This document shows positions 55,934 to 64,000 of a stretch of 64,000 nt of DNA, one piece after another. Each line of letters opens with the position of its first letter. Position 1 is the stretch's first letter. The notes under the pieces were generated by a model, which saw only the letters and a list, made by a program, of their open reading frames with translations, did no database searches and was not told where the DNA came from. The DNA lies in the NCBI GenBank assembly GCA_034770075.1, contig CM068386.1, positions 47,586,896 to 47,650,895 of the forward strand. Reading direction: 5' to 3'. The DNA comes from Aralia elata. Taxonomy: Eukaryota; Streptophyta; Magnoliopsida; Apiales; Araliaceae. The position numbers and the translations under genes were made by a program.

Positions 55934-57604
55934 TCAAAGAATTTTAATACTCTTACCAGTTTGCTTCTCTACCTCACTTATGAATTCTTTGAACTTTTCA
56001 AACGATTCAGATTTGTATTTCATTAAATACACATATCCAAATCTAGAATGATCATCAGTGAAAGTAATAAAATAAGAACACCCTCCACGTGCAATCGTTG
56101 TCATAGGTCCACATACGTCTGTGTGTACCAATGCTAACAACTCTATAACTCTTTCTCTTTTTCCACTAAAAGGAGATTTAGTTATCTTACCCATGAGACA
56201 AGATGCGCAAGTTGGATATGATTCGTAATCAGATAGCTCTAAAAGTCCATCTTTATGCAACTTGGTTAATCTTGTTTCATTGATATGACCAAGTCTACAA
56301 TGCCACATAAAGGTATAATTAATATCATCTCTTTTTCTTTTCTTAGTTTGTTCAATTTGAAGTATATTTTCATGCAAGTCAAGTATGTAAATTATATTCA
56401 GTAAATTGCCAACACCATATAAAATATTTTTATTATAAATAGAACAACCGTTGTTCTTTATTATATCAAAACCATCCATATCCAATACATAAATTTTAAT
56501 AATGTTTCTAATGAGTGTCGGAACATAATAACAATTATTTAAACTAATGAACTTGCCCGAAGACATTGCTAAACAATAAGTTCCTACAACTAATGCAGCA
56601 ACCTTTGCTCCATTTTCCACTCGTAGGACAACTTCATCCTTGTTCAGCTTTCTACTTCTGCTTAGTCCCTGCATATTATTACATATGTGAGAACTACAGT
56701 CGGTATCTAATACCCAAGTAGAATTTTGACTTTCAAAAAAATTAATTTTAATCATGAACAAACCTAGATCAGAAGTCGAAGCTTTTCCAAGCCTCTTTTG
56801 GTCCGCAAGATACTCCTTGCAGTTCCTCTTCCAATGTCCTAGCTTATTGCAATGGCAGCAAATTCCTTTGCTATCAGGATTAGGTTTCTTTTTATCCTTT
56901 CTCTTCACCTTGCCCTTAGCCTTCTTGTTTTTCTTCTTTTCAGAAGATACCTTGGGCCTCTTCCTTTTCTTGGAAGAATCATCCACTAGTAAGACTTGGT
57001 TCTTGTTGGATGAGAAGTGACCTTCTGCAGTTTTCAACATATTAAGTAACTCAGGCAAGCTGCCGTCCAACTTATTAATGTGAAAATTCACAACAAATTG
57101 TGAGAAGGTGTCCGGGAGTGACTGCAAGATCAAATCTTGACTTACCTCCCCATCCATCACGAACCCAAGCTGTCCAAGTTGTTCAATCAGATTGATCATC
57201 TTGAGGACATGAGTCTCAACGGTAGTGCCCTCGGTCATACGAGATCGGAAGAGCTCCTTAGATATCTGATATCTAGCAGTCCTAATTTGTTCACCATACA
57301 ACTCTTTGAGGTGCAACAATATAGTAGGAGCATCCATAGTTTCATGCTGACGCTGAAGCTCGTTACTCATGGATGCGAGCATGATGCATTGAGCCAAGAT
57401 TGCATCATCTTGCCACTTTTTGAAAGTAGCAATCTCTTCCTTAGAAGCTGTTTCTGCAACATTTGCAAAGACTGGCGAATTTAGGACATAAGAAATCTTT
57501 TCAGCAGTGAGAACAATTCTCAGATTCCTTAACCAGTCCGTGTAATTCGGTCCAGACAGTTTGTTTGCATCAAGTATGCTACGCAGTGATAGTGAGTTTG
57601 ACAT
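55934..57604 (-). pseudogene. Copia B gag, protease and integrase N-terminus; protease active site altered
   Basis: 556-codon open frame from ATG 57604. Gag capsid-like part in the first ~215 residues (SGPNYTDWLRNLRIVL, IATFKKWQDDA); basic Lys-rich linker; zinc knuckle CCHCNKLGHWKRNC near residue 250. The protease motif reads WVLDTDCSSHIC with Asp at residue 302 (codon 56701-56699), where copia 1 has the normal DTG; a single G-to-A change. The integrase zinc domain follows (WHCRLGHINETRL, CASC), then the catalytic Asp residues in VHTDVCGPM and TFTDDHSRFGY. It ends at a TGA (55936-55934) where CGA is expected before SDRGGEY. Confidence 0.9.
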
Positions 57605-58239
57605 TTTTTAAATTCTACATGTGAAATAGACAACATTTTAGCATACATTCATTTTATTAATCATCAAAATAAATTAGGTCTTTATTTAAATTGGTATCTC
57701 CCACTATTTTCATCAAACTATATTACCCTCAATATATAGTTCGGCAAATCTAATTAAAGATTTGATAGTGAGAATAAGGATCCCATTTCAAATGTATATA
57801 GCCTTGTGTGTGCACAGCAAACTATATATAAATAAATAGGTAGACAACTATTGTCAATTACATCACTATGTAACTCCTTGTATTTTGCCTCTTAAATTAT
57901 TTTGATCAAGTGGTGACACATCCGAATTAAAATTATCCAAGTTAAGTCCATCCTAGCACTTCCATATATGTGAAGAGAAAAATATTGTCCTTGTGGTGAC
58001 ACAACAAAATAGTAATGTTCAATTACTTAAGAAGCATCAAATGTGATAAAGAAACATCTTAAATATTTAATACTTGCCTTATGGTGACACAACAAACTCA
58101 TATTAAATATTTAATACTCTATTGCTTTACCATGCTAGAAGGCGACGTTCGATATTCCGAATATCTTTGAACGCTTAGAACTTAATATGATTTCTTTGAG
58201 GGGTTTGTTATTATTTGTCTCATCTTGTTTAGTGCACAT

Positions 58240-58309
<70 letters not shown>

Positions 58310-58863
58310 CGCGTAATATTATCTAACATGCGAAACATGTTGTATAATATATAATACATAGATAGCAAGCATACACATATAGAATATTATATTCTACCCG
58401 AATTGATTATGGACTTTTATTCTAGTTTGGTTCACTAGAGCCACCAAGTGAACCAAAAGGTCAAACCTAGGGTACAAGAATTAAATTAAAATATAATTAT
58501 TACATTTAAACCCGAGCTCCAATACAAACGGGTCTTCATGGCGCTCCTTGCTCCTTTGTCTCCAATTCTTCAAAATAATTCTAACTAATCCTATTATATG
58601 AACTATTTACAATAAATAGAAACCTTGATCAGCAGTTAAGGGGAAGTACATAGGAGGGAGATATAATTTACATTAAGAAAAATTAGAGAAGACGAGGCAC
58701 GCAGACCCTATTTATAAAGAAACTCATTCATTCAAGCATCCTCTAAAATAATTCCAATCACACATTGGTCAATAGTCCATAATCAATCCCTATTTATTAT
58801 CATACATATCTCCATATGCATCAATAAATAACATTCATCTCATGAATAATAAAACCATTCCAT
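57605..58863 (-). other. Copia B leader with conserved hairpins and a compound microsatellite
   Basis: Matches the copia 1 leader from its gag end outward. Conserved hairpins: TTACAT/ATGTAA and GACAA/TTGTC around 57842-57875, TATATAG...CTATATA at 57794-57829, and long ATTAAATATTTAAT arms around 58057-58122. It stops near 58863, joined directly to mid-LTR sequence; the PBS, GC-rich repeats and about 530 bp of leader are missing. Confidence 0.7.
58241..58304. repeat. (CA)n(TA)n microsatellite
   Basis: About 19 CA followed by about 13 TA units. The homologous site in copia 1 (near 36862-36890) has only a few TA and TG units, so it expanded in copia B. It creates a spurious Cys/Val/Tyr/Ile-repeat ORF on the minus strand. 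Confidence 0.92.
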
Positions 58864-60329
58864 ATTGCAAGTACTCTCCACAATTCTTATGCAAGAGTGT
58901 GTAACCCTAATCTATGATAAGACTTCTCTTATTTATAGATGTAGGAAAACCCTTCCCTAAACTATTTAGGATTAGGGTTTCTATTATAATTAAACTTCTT
59001 TAATTAATTATGCTCCTAATCCAATTAAGAATTTATGAGAGCGTACTTCTATTAATTAATTCTCAATAACTATTAATAATTAAATAATAGTAATAGTGAT
59101 AATAATAATAATAAGACTCCTCTTATTAATTTATACTTAATATTTCCAAAATATTAAATAATAAATAATAAGCTATTTAATTTATTCTATCTCCATAGAC
59201 TAAATTAAATACACTTAACTTATTATTACAATTATGTCATTTACTTCTTAAATAAATATTTTTCTTTTGTGGTGTGACCCTTTAGATTCTCCATATTAAC
59301 TTGGTTGTGAATAAATCAATTAGAACAATTCTACTTATATTTAAATAAATAAATTAAACTATTTAATTCATTTAAATAAATAATATTTATTCTACAATAA
59401 GGGTAAGCCACCTTAGCGATCAACGACTTTCCAGATAATATAGATTTCAACATTAATCACAAAAGAACCTTTCAGTGCATAGTTACCGTACAATTCAATC
59501 CTTCTACGATATAATGTCCCAATTAAATATAAGACATGAAATTATTGTCAAGTCTTACTTTATTTAATTATATGTATTTCGATTCCTAAATGCACAACTC
59601 TAAATAATGCAAATTAGAAACTCCTTTCTAATTTCATTCTGCCTTGGCCAAGGACTACTGAGTTGTCATTTATCGAATCACATAGGACATTCACATCTTT
59701 TACTAGACGTGGTAGATTCTTTGTTGATCATTCACCTATCTCCATGTATAACTTATTATACCCAATCATACCATTTGATATACCCTAAAGGCCTTAAGGA
59801 ACATGTCAAAGTATAACTCATCATACACAAGATACTATGATGATCTCAAGTCCAAAGATCACTTGTACTACTATCACTAGAGGAATTCCTATTGACAGGC
59901 GAGTAAAACTCCATTAGGTATTCCTTAGCGAGCCACGTTCAATGAACTTATTCTCTAATAAGCACCTACATACTTGCTTTAGTGTCTCTACACAAATGAT
60001 TATGAGATCAATCATCCTCTTCCTAAGAGCAAGCAACATATGTACTAATCTATCCGGATTCACTAATCCCCTTTTCAGTAATTCAACGATTAGGAACGAT
60101 TTTAGTTTGTGAGCTATCTTGAATTTAGATCTCATTAGCATGATCACCATCATGATTCTAAAAGCATTGCTCAAAACTATGGGTTTATCACATTTAATAT
60201 GACAACACTATGTAGATAATGTAAAATGTCTTTTAAAAAAATCAATTCTTTTATTAATAAATGAATAAGATTACAAAGTATATGCTAAATCATATCAAAT
60301 ATGATTGGCTTGTGTGCATACTACTTTCA
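58864..60329 (-). mobile_element. Copia B 5' LTR, truncated
   Basis: Corresponds to 52298-53760 of the other LTR; about 360 bp at the PBS-proximal end are deleted. Carries the same antisense ORF (59607-59816). Ends actactttca at 60329 before TSD aaaac. Confidence 0.87.
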
Positions 60330-60334
60330 AAAAC

Positions 60335-61523
60335 TCCTCTTATTAATTTATATTTAATATTTCCAAAATATTAAATAATAAATATTAAGCTATTTAATTT
60401 ATTTTATCTCTATAGATTAAATTAAATACACTTAACTTATTATTACAATTATGCTATTTACTTCTTAAATAAATATTTTGTTTTTGCGGTGTGACCCTTT
60501 AGGTTCTCCATATTAAACAGGTTCTGAATAAATCAATTAGAACAATTCTAATCTTATTTAAATAAATAAATTAAATTATTTAATTTATTTAAATAAATAA
60601 CATTTATTTTACAATAAGGGTAAGCCCCCTTAGCGATCAACGACTTTCTAGATAATACAGATTTCAACATTAATCACAAAAAAACCTTTCAGTGAATAGT
60701 TACCGTAAAATTCAATCCTTCTACCATACAATGCCCCAATTAAATATAAGACATAGAATTACTGTTAAGTATAATTTTATTTAATTATATGTATTTCGAT
60801 TCCCAAATGCACAACTCTAAATAATGCAAATTAGAAACTCCTTTCTAATTTCATTCTGCCTTGGCCAAGGACAATTGAGTTGTCATTTATCGAATCACAT
60901 AGGACGTTCACATCTTTTACTAGATGTGGTAGATTCTTTGTTGATCATTCACCTATCTCAATGTACAACTTATTATACCCAATCATACCATTTGATATAC
61001 CTTAAAAGTCTTAAGGAACATGTCAAAGTATAACTCATCATACACAAGATACTATGATGATCTCAAGTTTAAGAATCACTTGTACTACTATCGCTAGAGG
61101 AGTTCCTATTGACAGGCGAGTAAAACTCCATTAGGTATTACATAGCGAGTCACGTTCAGTGAACTTATTCTCCAATACGCACCTACATACTTAATTTAGT
61201 GTCTCCACATAAATAATTATGAGATCAATCATCCTCTTACTAGGAGCAAGGAACGTATGTACTAATCTATCCGGATTCACTAATCCCCTTTTAGTAATCC
61301 AGCGATTAGGAACGATTTTAGTTTTAAGCTATCTAGAGTTTAGATCTCATTAGCATGATCATCACCATGATTCTAAAAGCATTGCTTAAAACTATGGGTT
61401 TATCACATAGAAAATAACAGCACCATGTAGATAAATCAATTCGTTTATTAATAAATGAATAAGATTACAAAGTATATGCTAAATCATATCAAATATGATT
61501 GGCTTGTGTGTATACTACTTTCA
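60335..61523 (-). mobile_element. Copia A LTR, inner part
   Basis: Continues 51407-51939 after the copia B insertion (tcctcttattaattta). Ends actactttca at 61523, followed by the PPT atctcccacttccac. Antisense ORF at 60824-61033. Confidence 0.87.
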
Positions 61524-62720
61524 ATCTCCCACTTCCACTAAAGCCAATCGTCATGGTATCTAATACCCATCTTCTCTAAGTGATAATCAAACTGTTGTTG
61601 GGTTAAAGCTTTAGTAAATGGATCTGCAATATTGTTTTGAGAGTTCACACGCTCCAGGGTAACATCTCCTCTTTTAATGATCTCTCTAATCATATGAAAT
61701 TGTCGCAATATGTGTTTGGATTTCTGATGAGACCTGAGTTCCTTAGCCTACGTAATAGCTCTAGTGTGTCCCAGAATAAAGGTACAGCTCCTCTAATGAT
61801 AGGAACAACTCCAAGTTTAGTTATAAACTTTTTCAACCAAACAACTTCCTTTGCAGCTTGACTTGCAGCTATGTACTCTGCCTCTGTCACTGAATCAACA
61901 ACTATTTGCTGCTTGGAACTTTTTCAACTCACTACGCCACCGTTTAAGGTAAATACATACCCTGAAACGGATTTATTGTCATCTTGGTCCGTTTGAAAAC
62001 TTTAGTCTGTATAGCCCTCTAGTTTTAATCCAGACCCACCGTAGACAAGAAATACATCCTTAGTTCTTCTTAAGTACTTTAGGATGTTTTTCACTGCCTT
62101 CTAGTGCTCTTCTCCTGGATTTGACTGAAATCTGATTGTTACACTAAGTGCATGAGCGACATCCAGTCTAGTACATATCATACCGTACATGATAGATCTT
62201 ATTGCTGAAACATAAGGAATCTTACTCATACGGTCTCTCTCTTCAGGTGTCTTTGGGGCCTGTTTCTTGGAGAGATGTATTCCATGGCTCATCGGCACGA
62301 GACCTCTCTTAGAATCTTCCATGCTAAACTTCTTTAGCATCGAGTCAATGTACTTTCCTTGGGTCAAGCTAAGCATCCTTTTAGATTTATTTTTATAGAT
62401 CTTTATTCCCAAAAGATAGGATGCCTCACCCAAGTCCTTCATAGAGAAGTGTTTAGATAACCAAATTTTGATCGATTGTAGCATAGGAACATCATTCCCT
62501 ATCAGTAATATATCATCAACATATAATACAAGGAATGAAACAACGATCCCACTAACCTTCTTATACTCACAAGGTACATCCTCAATTTTCCCTTTGATTA
62601 TCTCATCAAAACGGATGTTCCATCTTCGAGAAGCTTGCTTCAATCCATATATAGATCGTGTAGTTTACAGACTTGATTTGTTCTAACCGTTAAAATAAAA
62701 CCCTCTGGCTGTATCATATA
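61524..62720 (-). pseudogene. Copia A pol remnant (RT C-terminus and RNase H), cut by copia C
   Basis: Runs from the PPT into RNase H and RT on the minus strand. RT (62643-62101): ASRRWNIRFDEI, LVLYVDDILLIGND, KDLGEASYLLGIKI. A TAG at 62103-62101 sits at exactly the same codon as the stop in copia B (54241-54239). RNase H has VDSVTEAEYIAASQAAKEV, complete here but broken further on, and a TGA (Trp expected) near 61925. A 1-base deletion near 62660 breaks the segment before RT. The remaining pol and gag were lost or lie beyond the LTR that begins at 62721. Confidence 0.85.
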
Positions 62721-64000
62721 TGAAAGTAGTATGCACACAAGCCAATCATATTTGATATGATGTAGCATATGCTTTGTAATCTTATTCGATTGTTAAACAC
62801 ATTTTACTTTATCTACATGGTGCTGTTATATTAAATGTGATAAACCCATAGTTTTGAGCAATGCTTTTAGAATCATGATGGTGATCATGGTAATGAGATC
62901 TAAATTCTAGATAGCTCACAAACTAAAATCGTTCCTAATCGTTGGATTACTAAAAGGGGATTAGTGAATCCAGATAGATTAGTACATACGTTGCTTGCTC
63001 TTATAAAGAGGATGATTGATCTCATAATTATTTGTGTGGAGACACTAAAGTAAGTATGTAGGTGCTTATTAGAGAATAAGTTCACTGAACGTGGCTCGCT
63101 AAGGAATACCTAATGGAGTTTTACTCGCCTGTCAATAGGAATTCCTCTAGTGATAGTAATACAAGTGATCCTTGGACATGAGATTGTGTGTGATGAGTTA
63201 TACTTTGACATGTCCCTTAAGACCCTTAGGGTATATCAAAGGGTATGATTGGGTATAATAAGTTATACATGGAGATAGGTGAATGATCAACAAAGAATCT
63301 ACCACTTCTAGTAAAAGGAAAGAATGTCCTATGTGATTCGATAAATGACGACTCAGAAGTCTTTGGCCAAAGCACAATGAAATTAGAAAGGAGTTTCTAG
63401 TTTGCATTAAGCAGAGTTGTGCATTTGAGAATCGAAATACATATAATTAAATAAAATAAGACTTGACAGTAATTCCATGTCTTATATTTAATTGGGACAT
63501 TGTATGGTAGAAGGATTGAATTGTACGGTAACTATTCACTGAAAGGTTTTTTTGTGATTAATGTTGAAATCTATATTATCTGGAAAGTCGTTGATCACTA
63601 AAGGGGCTTACCCTTATTGTAGAATAAATATTATTTATTTAAATAATTTAAATAGTTTAATTTATTTATTTAAATAATATTAGAATTGTTCTAATTGATT
63701 TATTCACAACCGGTTTAATATGGAGTACCTAAAGGGTCATACCGCAAAAGAAAAATATTTATTTGAGAAGTAAATGACATAATTGTAATAATAAGTTAAG
63801 TGTATTTAATTTAGTCTATGGAGATAGAATAAACTAAATAGCTTAATATTTATTATTTACTATTTTAGAAATATTAAATATAAATTAATAAGAGGAGTCA
63901 TATTATTATTATTACTATTACTATTATTTAATTCCTAATAGGGATTGAGAATTAATTAATAGAAGTACTCTCTCATAAATTCCTAATTGGATTAAGAGTT
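62721..64000 (+). mobile_element. Copia C LTR, runs off the window end
   Basis: Starts TGAAAGTAGTATGC inside copia A RT sequence (after gtatcatata) and follows the copia 1 3' LTR (40957 onward) to the window end. Antisense 69-codon ORF at 63198-63407 (minus strand). Whether it is a 5', 3' or solo LTR cannot be told here; the presumed TSD is atata (62716-62720). Confidence 0.88.

Larger units (their letters stand above)
51940..60329 (-). mobile_element. Copia B, Ty1/copia element inserted in the copia A LTR
   Basis: Left LTR 51940-53760, PPT 53761-53775, gag-pol 53781-57604, leader, truncated right LTR 58864-60329. TSD aagac at 51935-51939 and aaaac at 60330-60334 (one G-to-A change); removal restores continuous copia A LTR. 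The two LTRs are very similar. The PBS, LTR end and first leader part are deleted, and gag-pol has at least five stops. Confidence 0.88.

Noticed and set aside
58135..58368. Minus-strand ORF with Cys-Val and Tyr-Ile repeats
   Set aside because: Translation of the (CA)n(TA)n microsatellite.

Overview
This window is plant nuclear DNA, almost certainly from a eudicot. It is AT-rich and consists almost entirely of nested LTR retrotransposons: Ty3/gypsy of the Tat and Tekay/Del-like chromovirus types, plus Ty1/copia. I see no complete host gene, rRNA, tRNA or CRISPR array. The only likely non-LTR coding remnant is a short two-exon coiled-coil fragment with a canonical plant intron (51117-51406). 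This fits pericentromeric or intergenic heterochromatin; I cannot name the species. LEFT CLUSTER (1-42744), minus and plus elements nested in a copia element. (a) 1-12252: a Tat-lineage element on the minus strand, with its left end outside the window. It has a 5' LTR (10092-12252), a PBS, broken gag-protease-RT-RNaseH-second RNaseH-integrase, then an antisense ORF on the plus strand (411-2129) and a two-unit minisatellite (11-202). (b) That element sits inside the left LTR of a gag-only, pol-less Ty3 element (12253-23907, minus strand, TR-GAG-like) with LTRs of about 4 kb. (c) Element (b) in turn lies in the 5' LTR of an old plus-strand copia element ('copia 1'). Only 218 bp further on, the same LTR received a complete Tekay/Del-like chromovirus (24126-35696, plus strand, 5-bp TSD atcgc). 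That chromovirus has an extra acidic coiled-coil ORF before gag. Copia 1 continues with its LTR end, leader, decayed gag-pol and 3' LTR up to 42744. MIDDLE (42745-51101): a decayed copia LTR fragment, then a truncated minus-strand Ty3 LTR related to (b), interrupted by a solo LTR (46925-50356, TSD tacac). RIGHT CLUSTER (51102-64000): the host-gene-like fragment, then copia A (minus strand). Its LTR is split by copia B (51940-60329, minus strand, TSD aagac/aaaac) and its pol is cut by the LTR of copia C (plus strand, from 62721 to the window end). The coding regions are almost all dead. Most nonsense codons in the chromovirus are G-to-A or C-to-T changes at Trp, Gln or Arg codons, as expected from deamination of methylated cytosine. 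The most unusual content is non-coding. Several families carry tandem or clustered short palindromes whose two arms change together: an 11-unit array in the gag-only element's leader, 18-bp palindromes in its LTR and a relative, six hairpins in the copia leader conserved in two copies, and GC-rich palindromic cassettes in four separate families. These look like structured RNA or cruciform-forming regions in retrotransposon leaders and LTRs, and I consider them the best candidates for something undescribed. Coordinates of LTR ends come from TG..CA ends, PBS/PPT motifs, TSDs and comparison among copies within the window. Lineage names rest on remembered protein motifs, not on a search.
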